Shown here: positions 1 to 12,238 of the stretch, one piece after another | How positions within the stretch are numbered: position 1 is the first letter of the stretch | Layout: every line of letters begins with the position of its first letter | Origin: Stenocarpella maydis | Lineage: Eukaryota > Ascomycota > Sordariomycetes > Diaporthales > Diaporthaceae | Assembly (NCBI GenBank): GCA_002270565.1 | Contig: NQMI01000032.1 | Location: 1,320 to 65,319, forward strand | Direction: 5' to 3' | Length of the DNA: 64,000 nt | Made by a program: the position numbers and the translations under genes | The notes under the pieces: generated by a model | What the model was told of the DNA's origin: nothing | Seen by the model: the letters and a program-made list of their open reading frames with translations, nothing else | Databases searched by the model: none

Positions 1-1816
1 GCGGGATTTACTAAACTATAATATTGTAAAAGAAGCATAAAATTAAGACTGTTTCGTTTTATATTTTATTATTTACATATTTAATTTATATTTAAAAGTT
101 TTAATATGTCTTTCTTTATTTTCTCTTAATTAATAAACGATTCAAATATCCTTTAGTATTTATACTTATTTATTATATACGTTCTTATTAATAATAAAAG
201 TTTTATTTATTCAAGTAACATTTTTATACTAGTTATAAAGGCTATTAATCAATTAATAAAGGGTTTTCTTATAATAATACATAAAATTATAAGTTTAAGA
301 CATTAAATTCATAGATTTGAAAACTTTAAGAAAATATTTATTAAATATAAAAGAATGAAAGGATTTAAATAATTGAAATATAAATTATATTATTATAATA
401 CCTAATACAAGTTATAATAATTGAAATAAGTATTATAATAATTAAAATAGGACTAGGTTACAATATAAAAATAAAATATAAAGATTTAATTATTCTAAAT
501 CTTAATTATATGATAAATAGAATATAACTTTAAATTACTAACTTAATATATAATATATGTATTTTAATAACATTTATATATAAAACTTTAAAATATAATT
601 TACATACAACTTAATAAAACCTTTAATTTATATTTGCGACTTATTTTTACTAAGTTATTATACAAGTTTATTAGAATTTTTTGAATTCATATAAATAATT
701 AAAAATGGATATTTGAATATAATTAATATTATTTATTTAGTTTTAAATGAATATTAAATTTAGTCAGAAATAATAAATATTATAAATTCTATACTTATTA
801 AGATATTTCTCCAAATATCCTATTATATATATTATTTATGTTTAAAGCTATAAGTATATATTAAAGTAAAGACTTTATAAATATTTAAATTGATTTAAAA
901 GTTATAGCTTATTATATTTATAGTTATTTTAATAGGATTAAGAGAAGGTATAAATCATTGAAATTCAAATTAAATATTTGTGTTAAAATATAATATGATA
1001 TATAACTTTTAATAATATATTTTATATCTTTATTTTAATTAATTATATAGAACAATATAATAAATACATTAATTTAAAATATTCATGAATTTATAGATAG
1101 AATTATAGAATTAGAAAGTTTCTTTCTTTTTGTTAAGGTTTCTATTAAATATATATTGAAGAATATAATACAATGTAAATGAAAGTAATATCTCAATTAA
1201 TGTATTGAAAGTTAAATAATTATAAATTATGAATATTATTAAAAATAAATATTAGTTTCATTAATGTAGTATTATATTTTATTTGAATTCTTATGAAATA
1301 TATTATTCATTTTATTTATTTAATTCTTTCTAAATTAATGAATTTAAAAATTTCTTATAAAGGGTAATTTGAAAATCATAATTTAAACTTTAAAATATAA
1401 ATTTCTTAGGCTTAATATTTATTTAAATAAACCTTTTCTTTATTAAAATAACTTTTGTATTTTGGATATAATAGGTGTTTATTAATTATTAAAAACTTGT
1501 AATATTTGGATATAATTTAAAATAATATTAAAAATATAAAATTTCAAATACTGATCAAATATCGAAAAATAATGATTAAAAAGAAAAGTAATAAATAATT
1601 ATAAATATTAATGATATTATAAAGGATTCTTGATAATATATTAATATAAATACTATTATGATAAATTAAACTTGAGTATGTTTAATAAATATAAATATGT
1701 ATTAAAAATAATTACTAATGAATTGAAAGATAATTGTTTCAAATTAATATTATATTTACTTATAATTTTAAATCACAGAGTTTACTTATAAATATATAAT
1801 TAAACATAATTAATAT
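1..1816. other. AT-rich, gene-free block (RIP-like)
   Basis: This stretch is almost entirely A and T, with very few G or C bases and no open frame of note. No protein similarity could be read in any frame. The composition is like DNA mutated by repeat-induced point mutation in filamentous ascomycetes, and it runs straight into the LTR element that follows. What sequence it derives from can no longer be recognised by eye. Confidence 0.8.
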
Positions 1817-2406
1817 TGTTAAACGGAACCGCTCAGTAGGGCGTTGGCACTTCGTGCAAGGAGTTACCCTAGACTTCTTGCAAGGAGTTACCCTAGACTT
1901 CTTGCAAGGAGTTACCCTAGACTTGCGAGTCAGGCGATTTTCGCTAAGTACGCCTAGTGCGTGCGTGACGCAAGATGAGTTTGGTGGCCGTGAGTCGATT
2001 ATTTTGGCCTGCATTTGCACCTTAATTCAGACCTCTGCATTACCCTTATTTCTTACCCAAAAAGTATATAACTTAGTGCATTGGATAGCTTAATTTCTAA
2101 AGTTCATATGTATATAATTTGGGCATTGCTAGGGCTATGGTTGGCTGGTTGCTTGGAACTAAAGATGATGTATTGGAAGGGCGAATTTTCCGGCATTTGC
2201 AAATTTACACCAGAGCCTACTGCAGCGTGCCCAGGGGTGAGACAGGGTCGGAGGGTATATAAGGAGGGCTTACAGAAGCCCAACTTAATTCAATACAAAG
2301 TTGTCCAGACCATTGTCAATCGTCCCAATTCGCCTTAGAGCACCACACTGCGACCCTGCCGAAACACACGCTGAACTGAATGCTATTCTATAGCACAAAT
2401 TCATCA
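1817..2406. mobile_element. Putative 5' LTR of a decayed retrotransposon
   Basis: GC content rises sharply at 1817, where the sequence begins TGTT, and falls again just after 2406, where it ends CA. The part at 2222-2406 is repeated almost identically at 3816-4002 in the same orientation. It contains a TATATAAGG box near 2257, suitable as an LTR promoter. A 24-bp unit (TGCAAGGAGTTACCCTAGAC plus four bases) is repeated in tandem three times at 1855-1926. The left border is inferred from composition only, because the second copy is cut short beside an N. Short open frames here are not genes. Confidence 0.6.
1855..1926. repeat. Three tandem copies of a 24-bp unit
   Basis: The unit begins TGCAAGGAGTTACCCTAGAC and is present three times back to back, the last copy differing at its end. 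It lies inside the putative LTR. Tandem repeats in the U3 part of LTRs often act as enhancer-like elements; that role is inference here. Confidence 0.85.
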
Positions 2407-3811
2407 GAGTAATAGTGCTATAAGTAGTATAGAGACTAATAAAAGGAGCTGTTTAAAGAATTAAAAAGGTTTTTATTAAAAATAAGATAGTAAAAGATAC
2501 TAGAGTTTATACTGAAATAAGCCTTAGCTAGCTATAAAGACTTAAAAAAGGTTTCTGTAAATAATGAAAAGAAATACGAATACCTTAAGACCTTAGTATA
2601 AATTAAATAATAACTCTTCATAATATATATTAATAATAAAGCTTAACCACACTTTATGTTATTAGTAATAGTAAATTAATATAAGATATTATAATAATAA
2701 AAATTCAAACTCTATCTACTTAATATAATTAATACATAAGAAATAATCTATAATAATAAGATTATTAATATTAAAACTAAGTATCTTCAAGTTACTTTTA
2801 TTAACTATAATAAAGATATTTAATTTAATATTATAAATATAATAAAGCATAAGATTATACTTAGAATTTTACAACTTAGGAAGAGCAACCTATATGTTTA
2901 TTAAACTACTAGCTAGATTTCTTAATTAATATTTAGAGAAGGGATACGGAATATAAAGATATAATAGAGTTCAATCCCTAAGGATAGCAATAAAGCTTAT
3001 GCTTAAATGAACTTACTAATAATCAAAGCTAAAGAAGTATAGCGCCTTAAATGCAGTCTAGTATAGACTAATATAATAATAAAGCTAAATATAAGATATG
3101 ATAAAAATATATATTAAGATAATAGTTTACTATATATTATGAAAATAGTACTCCTTAAGGCTATATAATAAAGAATATGAGAAATATAAGTAATTATTAA
3201 ATAAAAAGAATTAGCGCTAAATATCCTAGGAATAGTTATTATATCCATAGAAGAAACCTTTCAATATTACCTTTTATATAAAATATCTACTGGATTAATT
3301 ATTAAGATGTTTATTAATATAATATAAAAGAAGAAATAAGATAGTATATCCTTAAAGCTAGAGTAGGTATTAGAAGAATACTATTAGTTCTTTAAGATGT
3401 TTTAAGAATAACTTAATATAGTTCTACCTTAATATACCAAGTAAAACTATAAGATACTACTTAACTTAACTATTACACTAACTTTGTATAAGATTTATAA
3501 ACTTAATAAAGAATAATTAAAGGCACTTTATAAATATCTTAATAAAAGCATTAAACAGAAATATATATAAACCATAAAGTTACTTATAAAATATCTAATG
3601 ATATTTATACTTAGGAAAAATAACAAATTATAACTTTATCTTAATTACTAATAACTAAGTAATATTATAATTAAATTTTACTACCCCTTACTACTTATTA
3701 AGGAGCTATAAGATAAACTTAACGAAATATAATAGTATATAATACTTAATCTAAAGTATAGATATAATATTAATTAATTAAAGAAGAAAAGGAATAGAAA
3801 ATAACATATAA
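2407..3811. mobile_element. AT-rich internal region of the LTR element
   Basis: About 1.4 kb of AT-rich DNA lies between the two LTR-like copies. It holds no open frame and no readable gag or pol motif. At 1.4 kb it is too short for a complete retrotransposon interior, so it is either internally deleted or collapsed in the assembly; the N at 3812, exactly at the edge of the second repeat copy, favours a collapse or gap. Confidence 0.55.
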
Positions 3812-3815
3812 NACC

Positions 3816-4002
3816 GCAGCGTGCCCAGGGGTGAGACGACGTCGGAGGGTATATAAGGAGGGCTTACAGAAGCCCAACTTAATTCAATACAAAGTTGTCC
3901 AGACCATTGTCAATCGTCCCAATTCGCCTCAGAGCACCATACTGCGACCCTGCCGAAACACACACGCTGAACTGAATGCTATTTTATAGCACAAATTCAT
4001 CA
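3816..4002. mobile_element. Partial second LTR copy
   Basis: This is a direct repeat of 2222-2406, differing by a few substitutions (several of them C/T) and a two-base CA expansion. It keeps the TATATAAGG box. It starts abruptly four bases after an N at 3812, so the 5' part of this LTR is probably missing from the assembly. Both copies end in the same bases (TTCATCA), after which the sequences diverge, and this marks the LTR end. Confidence 0.7.
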
Positions 4003-4145
4003 GATTAATAAATAAAGAAAAAAACAAAAGAATTTTTAATTTTTCTATATCGTTTAATTAAAAATAAATAATAATAAAGCGTAACTTAAAATAAATTATT
4101 AAACTTTATAATTCATATAAAGAAAATATAAGATACCAGGAAGTG

Positions 4146-4500
4146 GCCACCCTGCTTTCTTATGTAAAAAACGTCCATATATACACTGCTAAAACCCTTA
4201 AACTAGGCCTAAAATAGATGAAAATTTCACGGTTTAATTATAAGTATAATAATAAGTTAGGTTTTTTGTAATAAATTTCAGAATTGTTTTAGCTTAATTA
4301 TTTAAAAGTATTAATTTTAAACCCTTATAATTTCTTTTTTAATTTAGCTTATATAAGAAAATTCCAAGGATTAAGTATAATAATTATAATTAAACTATAT
4401 AAAATTTAAGCTATTTCAGAATTTACGTTTAATTTAGACTTAGTTTAAGGGTTTTAGTAGAGTTATTATAAAGGTTTTTCATATATAAAATCAAAGTAGC
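4146..4500. mobile_element. Short element with long imperfect terminal inverted repeats
   Basis: The left end (from GCCACCCTGC at 4146, through the run CTAAAACCCTTAAAC near 4190) matches the reverse complement of the right end (4440-4500) for about 65 bp, with many C/T and G/A differences. Weaker inverted similarity continues inward (TTTAATTATAA on one side, TTATAATTAAA on the other). This is the structure of a small non-autonomous DNA transposon (MITE-like) degraded by transition mutations. No coding sequence remains inside. The flanking target duplication could not be assigned securely. Confidence 0.65.
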
Positions 4501-5656
4501 TATAAATAATATTTAGATATTTTCTAATGAATTATATTAAGAAAAAAAGCTTGAATTATTTATAAAGAACTATTAATTTAATCATATAATTGCTTAAGAA
4601 ATAATGTTATAAAATTAATAAAGCTATAACCTTATATTATACTTAATATAAAGGCTATTATTTTAGTAAAATAAATAGTATATAAGAATTAACTAATGAA
4701 TTCTATAGTCTTATTATGCTATAGTCTTAATAACCAGATACTTTAAAATGAAAATTTTATAAAAGAAATTTGACTTTATAGTTATCTTTTTTTAAAAAAA
4801 TGGGTATCTCTTCACTCTTATAAGGGGCTATATTTTAGTAATAGACCACCTTAGGCGCGAAGCCAGCCGATTCTCCGCAGCCATACCTTAGATAAGCAGG
4901 AATGAGGAGAACCGGCCAGCTTTGTGGTCAAGCTGGTCTGTGTGTCAGAGATAAACTCAAATCAAGGATGAGCCGGGCTAGCTGTGGTGAAGCAGCAGGG
5001 ATCTCCGCCCAGCTACCGACTTTCTTAGCTCGTCCCTCTTTCAACGCGAGTCTAATTAACGTCGCGCCGCTCCATTCCCCTCCCTTATGTGCACATCTCT
5101 CACCACGAATCCAATCCACGATCATCCAACAAAAATAGCAGCAGGGTCAGTTCTTTGATACTCGCTCTTCGCGGGGGATCGTGCGCTACTTCCTCAACGA
5201 CAGAGCTGCACAGCACATCGCAGTGCTTCCCGGAGTTGCTGGTAATCCGTCGCCCACTACCAAGCTACAGGCGTCCTGATCTTGCCAGCTCTATTGGCCG
5301 TCGGATGACCTCTGGTTCTTCGGCACCGATGGCAGGCATTCGAGGATGGTGCCTGGGGGTGGGAGGGGACTCCTTAGAGGTTGAACGCCAGGCCGCTCCC
5401 TCGAGGGATCAAGTTGCCCGTGGACGGCCACTTGCACTGTGGGCGTCTTTGGGGCGGGACGCGGGTTCTGTACTCCTGTTTGTCACCTACGCGGATCGGA
5501 GTCAAGGCTGCTCCTCTACACTGAAGCCTGGGAGGGCGGATTCCTTGGGCCTTCTTGCTCAGGGGGCTACACTTTCGACGTCTCTTTGGGGTGATGTGCG
5601 CACAAGTTTACATACTAACAATTGATCTTCACAGCAAGACCTTTTCCGAACTTGCC
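4501..5656. other. End of AT-rich block and gene-free spacer
   Basis: 4501-4830 is AT-rich like the preceding block. From about 4840 the composition becomes normal for the window. Open frames occur on both strands at 4900-5630, but they overlap each other and none has a recognisable motif. The last part would be the upstream region of the broken gene starting at 5657. Confidence 0.6.
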
Positions 5657-6781
5657 ATGGCCGAAACGCTACCTTCTTCTTCCCCACTGAGTTTCAATAT
5701 TGGCAAAGCACCAGCTGTTATTGAATGGTTTGGCGTCGATTCTAAGCCGCGTTATCTCTACCACGGCGGCCCAGACAAATCGCGTGAAGTGACATTCGAA
5801 TTACACTTTGATGCCGCCTCCAGCGCAGCTTTCTTCAAAATCTGTGCCGTAGTCGGGTTGAAGGCAGCGGGCCCAGATGCCAAGACACCCCTCTTCTACA
5901 TACACCCCGATCGAATTATATCCTTACGCTATGATGTCCCTGACGCGGTCCCGGGTCTTGTGACTGGAAAGCTGGGCCCGAGTCCGAGCCGCTTTCAGTT
6001 CAGTCTCACCCGGGCTGCTGATATGATCGTGCCTTTTACCTCACTGGTGCCTCGAAACAAGGGCCACGGTATCAATCTGGAATCGTTGAAACTTCTTGCC
6101 CAGGAGACCTGCTTCAGAGTATACTGGACAGATCCAGCCGTGTCAGAAGGTCAACTTAAACCTCTTGTGACGCCGTTACCGCCCGAACCTTGAAGTCAAT
6201 TAATGCAGCTGCCGACTTGCAGAGCCTGTATAGAGGTGCGGGCGGCAAGGTGCTGGAGGGTCCCGGACTTTACACTCCTGTACCCTAGACAGCTCCACCG
6301 TCATATGGTGAGCAGGAGCCGTCTCTTTGAAAAACCCAACCGCTCCAGAAAACGGCGTCGAGGTAGTGCTTCAAGCGCTACTGACGGATCCGGCATGGAC
6401 CTGACGACTTGTAAAAAGATGCTTGATGACATGATGTTACGGCACCGACAAGAAGAGCGGGCGCACTTCGACGGCCAGCTGAAACAGCTGAAAACATCCT
6501 TAAAGGAGGATTTTCGACAGCTAAAGTCTGAGATGCTGGAACACGTGGACCAGCGGTTGAGTGATCTCGAGGGAGTACTATGCAGCAAGGACGACGTAGT
6601 TGAGCATATATCGCAACAAGTGTCGAGCTTCGAGGACCTGATAGACGTGAAAATAGAGGATTACGTTACGGGCATCAGGATTGAACTTGAGGAGTTGGTT
6701 GACGATGAAGTAGCCAATGCCGAGGAAAGAGTGTTGCAGCGCGTTCGGGATGCGAGTTGGACGATTGCTATGGATGAATAA
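5657..6781 (+). pseudogene. Broken gene: conserved-looking fungal protein with C-terminal coiled coil
   Basis: Frame one runs from ATG 5657 (Kozak-like GCCATGG) to TGA 6191, about 178 residues, and includes motifs such as VIEWFGVDSKPRYLYHGG. Sensible coding then continues in another frame (KSINAAADLQSLYRGAGG) from 6193, is interrupted by TAG at 6286-6288, and returns to the first frame near 6325. It ends at 6781 with a charged, helix-prone tail (about residues 250-370) rich in Glu, Lys and Arg, probably a coiled coil. Two compensating frameshifts plus one stop argue against an intron, because the intervening sequence is itself protein-like. The stop could be CAG to TAG. I recognise the style of a filamentous-fungal hypothetical family but can assign no function. 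Sequencing error cannot be excluded. Confidence 0.7.
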
Positions 6782-8237
6782 ACCTATCTTGGAACAATGC
6801 CTACTCTAGAATATTGGAGATGTCTTAGTATTGATATTAAAAGAGTATTTCGCTAAGTTATCCATATTACTCTTCAGTAGGATTGTGTCTCGTGCCCTCC
6901 ATCATGGCAGTCGTGATGGGCTGGACTCGAATAGAGGGCTTCTCCGTCGCATTATTTGCAAACGACTTCGGATGCGCGTTATGCGTTAGCTTCTCGGTAC
7001 CGTAAGCCATGCACTCTCTGTAAAGATCGTAATGGATTCCCTCCGTCCTGCAACCTCATCTTGTGGGCCTGACCATCCAAGGTTACTTGGTACATGAGAG
7101 CCCATTATCCTACAATCGTGACTGGGCCTGCCAGTGAGAATGACAAGATAAAGAGCCATACTAAAGCCATATTGGCCCTTCCGTTATATTGGGTTGGACA
7201 CGAGCTTCAGCTGGACACCATGTGCGCCCAAGAGTGCAAGCTGCCGTTGATCGTGCTGGGCGAATTTCATTCAGACCTGTCGTCGAGCCTTTCTGTAAGA
7301 CTGGTACCGTGATTACATTAGAGAAATTTGAATTAGTGCCCCGATTTAAGGAAAAGACCGCGGCGGAGTCAGGGCCCAGGTGCAGAAATTCCTAGGTAGT
7401 TAACGTCCGCCTACCCTGCTTTTCAGGACCGCCATTGGCGAAGTAGTTAGTTCGGACAGGCAGTATTTCAACTGGGGATTGTTGGATGACGAAACATTGA
7501 TGTTTCAGTCGGGACAAAGGGGATACTAGCAGGTCATTGGCGTTCAGGATGTTATGTATAGGGGCTCGTGTAGATGCCAACTCGTATGCGATCATGTTAT
7601 TTCCAGCCAAGAGACAGGCCGAAACGAAACCTAAAGTCCGTCTGCCGTGGTAACAGCCACTCGACGAGTGGAATCGAATGATAATAAACCGAGTCCACAA
7701 GACAAAGGGAGACGTATCAGGAGCCACACGGCTTTTGGTTGACTTTTGGAACTGCACCACAGATGGACGTTCAGTCTCCGGGCTTAGACTTGGTTACCCC
7801 CTCTACTACCATCCAGGCAGTCAGGCTTGTACTCGTCGAGTTTTATACTTGAAATTTCCGCGATAAACAGTCCTCGATTAGCGCAATGAAAATGTACCAT
7901 GTTTGACAAAGGGAGAGCTATGGAAACAAAAAGTGCGGCTTGCTGATGTTGTCCGGACGTCAACCGTCACCTTACATAATCACCAGAGAACCTTGCGTGG
8001 ACGCCATTTACGCGAACGCGTCTGTGCATTCATTCTCAGCCCTAAATACACTTCGCAGCCCAGCCTTTTTCACCGGGCATTGGCGGCGCAGGCAGCTCAA
8101 CTCTCGCATGCGCACCATAACATTCCCCAACCATCTCTGGCTATTTGCTCGCACCTCATAGACTCGTGCTCTGTGCATTTGCTCTTCATTTGCTCAAGTA
8201 TCGTAATTAGGCTACGATTGCAGATAATACTCCCACA
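6782..8237. other. Intergenic spacer
   Basis: I find no gene here. Short overlapping frames lack motifs and have no consistent codon bias. The last 300 bases are the upstream region of the RTT106-like gene and contain pyrimidine-rich tracts, with no clear TATA box. Confidence 0.6.
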
Positions 8238-9898
8238 ATGGCCGCTCTCGACAACGAGAGGCTCGGCCTTGTGTTTGCGACACGCCCGGATATCATCGAG
8301 GGGATCAAGCAAGCTGCAGGTGCGATTACGACCTCAAACTGCTCTCGATGAACCCCTTCATACCCTTTCATACTGACACGCTGCCGCAGACACCCCCGAG
8401 CGGATTGCCCTCTTCAACTCCATCGCGACCTTCATCTCCGAACAGACCCAAGCCGGAACAAGCGAGCCCGGCGCAAAGAGGAGACGAGTCGAGCCTAATG
8501 ATGGCACGGCTGTCGAGAATGGAAACACAAGTCAGCACGGCATGTTGCCATCACCCACACAGACCGCCGCCACCGGGAAAAAGCAGACTCCTGTCGTTGG
8601 CGGTGGTGCCGGCTCCTTGCTGATAGATATGGCGAACGCAGCAGCCAAGGAGGTCATCTTACTCGAGGTCAAGGATGTCACCGTGTCCATCCCCCAGAGG
8701 AAGAAGTACGACCTGTGCTTTACAAAGAACTACCTGTATACGAAACAATCTGGCACCGACACACCGGTTCAGGGCATGGTGTACGATTGGAGCCAAATAG
8801 GTGTGTATCTGCCGAGCATGGAGTTTCTCGGCTGAATTTACAAAGAATACGAGCATACTTATTGGCCTGGCTGACACGAACCCAACAGAATTTGTCCTGT
8901 ACACACCAGTCCCCGAGAAGCAACAGCTTCAATACAACTACACCCTCTTCCCGCGCAACACCTCCCTCGCCTCCACGAAATCCTTCCCGCCCGCAGACTT
9001 CGAGCCGCTCGTCTTCAGCGTACCTGCCACCTCACCAAAACCCGGCGTCGTCGGGGGCTATGCAGCCGAGACCGCCGCCCAGGTGTCGGACAGCTACAGC
9101 TCCCTCATGCACTGGGCCATCAACAGCCAGCTGCAGTCCGTCGGCAATACGACCGCCACCATCGTGTCGACCGACCCTCGCGTCTTTTCCAGTGCGGTCC
9201 GCCAGCCTCACCGCCCCAAGGACAAGGCAGTGCACGTCAGGGCGCATAGGGGCAACAAGGATGGGTTCCTGTTCTTCCTGCCCAACGGAATACTATGGGG
9301 CTTCAAGAAGCCACTGCTATTCATCCCACTCGACAGGATCAACTCGGTATCATATACGAACGTGCTGCAGAGGACCTTCAACATGGTGGTCGAGGTCGAC
9401 GTGTCGCACGCGCCCCATCAGGAGAACCCCAAGAACGGCCAGTCGGGCACCCACTGGGACGAAGACGAGAGGCCGCTGTCAGAAGAGATCGAGTTCGGGA
9501 TGATCGACCAGGAGGACTACGGCACCATCGACGAGACCTACGTGCGCCGGCACGGCCTGAACAACACCTCCATGGCCGAGAGCAGGAGGGCGAAGCGCCA
9601 GCTGCGGGAGAACGCCAGGGGCGGCGCGGTCGGCGCCGACGGTGGCAACGCGAACGGGGAGCAGCTCGGGGAGAATCTCACGCAGCTGGCGCTCGCCGAG
9701 CAGCTCCTCGGCGAGGACGAGGACGAGGAAGACGAGGAGGACTACGACCCTGGCTCCGATGGCGAGAGCGAGGGCGAGGGCACGTCGGATGAAGAGGAGG
9801 ATGGTGATGACGACGAGGAGGAGGAGGAAGACGAGGAGGTTGATGGCTATGACGAGGAGGGAGGCGAGCCAGGTGGATACGTCGAGGACCACGAATAA
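8238..9898 (+). CDS. RTT106: Histone chaperone Rtt106-like protein
   Basis: Three exons: 8238-8319, 8390-8800 and 8889-9898, with introns of 70 and 88 bp that carry CTGAC branch points. The product is 500 residues. The N-terminus (ERLGLVFATRPDIIEGIK, then TPERIALFNSIATFI) matches the small helical N-terminal region of fungal Rtt106. The middle contains the two PH-like modules, including VILLEVKDVTVSIPQRKKYD (from about residue 115) and FLFFLPNGILWGFKKPLLFI (from about 290). The tail (about 440-500) is a long Glu/Asp run typical of histone chaperones. Rtt106 binds H3-H4, particularly H3 acetylated on K56, and delivers it during replication-coupled and transcription-linked nucleosome assembly in the nucleus. 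Length and domain order are normal. The exon joins restore conserved family sequence (IEFVLYTPVPEK), so the model is well supported. Confidence 0.92.
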
Positions 9899-12238
9899 CG
9901 GGCTGCCATCTAGAATCAATGACCGGGGATAGCCCAAAGGGCTTATATGATGATATGGAAAAGTCTGGCGTTTTGGGACTAATTCATGGGAGGAAAGGAA
10001 GGGCCATAGGGCCGGCAAACCCCAGCAGGTGTGTGGGCAACAAACGATGGGCCCGCTCATAGAGCCGGTATGACGGTACAACAACAACGAGGTGTACAGA
10101 AATACAGTGTTCTCACACCTTGCCGCTAGAGGATCCACAGTATTGGAGACACATTGTTTGCATCGGCTGCAAGAGCGCAGGCCAAACTCCATGACAGGTC
10201 AGGATCGAGATCTCTGGGCCCCTTGGATGGGTAGTCCTGGAGCCGGTCTCACTGCGCGCAGGTCTGTCTCCAGGCAGGTGGCTATCTCCCGCCCCTAAAC
10301 ATCCCCCGTCTTTTCTGGGCGGTGGGTTCGCGGCCTGGCCGGGCTCATGTTGACTGCCACGGAGCTCTTAGACAGACACCAGGAGCCCGGCTCCGGGATT
10401 GATGGCCCATGCAACCCAGCCGGCCGGCCAGCCTTCTCGCTCGCTCCTCGTGGTGGCCCATTTCTTGTCCACCGAAACGCACCCGCCCACATCAGGCTGG
10501 AGACGCAGAGCAGTCTCATGCACGTTCCTGTGTGACCAGGCCACCGATCGCCCCCCCCCCCCCCAAGTCCCATCCACAACGGCTGTGTGGCTCCCCACCC
10601 CCGCCCCCCCGGGCGAGAGGAATACCTCAGGGTTCCGCGGAGGAGAGGGGCCCGGTGCTGTTTTGCTGGTTTGCCTATTCTTAACTTTGTCTGTTTTGTC
10701 TCGCCCGCGTGAACAAGAAGAGATGGATTTATTTGGCGTGGGTGCTGTACCTCAATGTGTGCTTACACTACCTGGGGTGCTTGGATCTGGCGGTGGAATG
10801 GTAGACGGATAGCTTCGTGGTCCTCGTCTGGGGATTCCAGGGTGGTAGTGGCCTCTCAGCATCCAGGTCCCTGTCAGGTTCAGGGAACGGAACGGAGGCC
10901 CCAAAGGTGGGCAGAGCTTGGAGGGATGTCCATGAATCGTCCGACCTTGATCTTCTACCAACCACGACTAACTATGCTGCCAGCCCCCTTTTCACCTACC
11001 CTCCCAGCCCTCCCAAGCCCCGGCCAATACATGCCACACAGCGTCGATAGATTACGCCGTGCTTGACGGATAGTGCAAGGTGGGTGTGAGAAAGGGAGTG
11101 ACTTTGACTAATAACAGGGCAGACACTTCCAAGATTCACATGCAGAGTCCTCTGCGACATTGAAACAACACGCCTCTGGGTCCGGGATGGGTCAAACACG
11201 CAGCCGCAGCAGGAGACGCTGATGATCAGGGGCCTTGCAAAAAAACCAGCGGCCACGGGCATTCATTGGGCGGGATGAGAAATGAAGCGCAGGCCCGCCA
11301 CGGATGCGGCCCGGCCTATCTCCCTCCTCCTCGGGCTCATCATCATCAGCACGACGTCCTGCGACGGACCTCGTGTCCCGGGCCCCGGCCCCCCCAGGCA
11401 CTCCCGAGCTTCGCCCACCGACGATCGCTCTTGGCCTGCCCGGGGGGGGGGGGCGCGTGGGCCAGTCGACCTGCTGCACCCGCGGCTCCTGTGGGGCCGG
11501 GCGCGTGAATTGTGCATGCAACCACGAGCGGATTGGGTGTTTCTGATGAGGCTGAACGTCCTTGTTGAAAATGCACCTCCAAACGCACCCACATTTCCTG
11601 ACGCAGGCTGGTGACTGGGCGCTCAGTCTCGGCAGGTCAGTGCCTCTGCTCTGCACGCCCATATGGATGGACACGACAGGGAAACACCGAGGAGAGAGCG
11701 CAAAAAATCAAGGTAGGCCATGGTGATCTTTTCTGCACTCGTCGGCCCTGCCCGGGGTGCTGTTGCTTGGGGCCCGGTCGAGGGCTGGTGACGGACGAGA
11801 TGTTCAGACAAGTGCCGTCGAGCAAAGCCCCCGGCATGGCACGAACGTCTTGATTGACGGGATGGAGAGGAGAGGAGGGCAGAGAGGTAAGGATGGCTGT
11901 GTTATGTGCTGGTGCTGATATGCACGGGACGAGACGGCTATGGCCCACGATAGGCGCCCATCACTCACTCACTCACTTGCACAACCTTGAGGTGCTCGTG
12001 TTGGATTTGGAAGGCCGCCATCATAAATATCCAACCCTTCTTCTTCAAGCCAGTCCAACGACTGCTATATTCTATACCAGTGCTGTCATCTACCAGGTTT
12101 CCCAACTACCTTTCCTTTGCAACACCCACCTGTCCTTTACGCCACGGTCTGGCTACCGGCTCTTCCACTCACTCTCCTCTGCTTCACTTATATACGTACC
12201 ACAATCACTGCGAGCAGTCTCCCTTTCAACCCGCCAAC
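9899..12238. other. Long intergenic spacer with homopolymer runs
   Basis: I recognise no gene in these 2.3 kb. Open frames are GC-driven and overlap on both strands. Notable are a run of 14 C at 10551-10564 and a run of 12 G at 11442-11453. Pyrimidine-rich stretches at 11960-12230 (CTCACTCACTCAC, then TCTTCTTC) look like the promoter and 5' leader of the secreted-protein gene at 12239. Confidence 0.55.

Noticed and set aside
1760..2338. Short open frames across the first GC-normal island
   Set aside because: They lie in a repeated LTR-like sequence, overlap on both strands and change with the tandem repeat; none is protein-like.
5089..5625. 178-codon forward frame upstream of the broken gene
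   Set aside because: No motif, Ser/Arg-rich random composition, and it overlaps the start of the better-supported frame.
9479..10192. 237-codon reverse frame opposite RTT106
   Set aside because: It is the antisense shadow of the acidic tail of RTT106.
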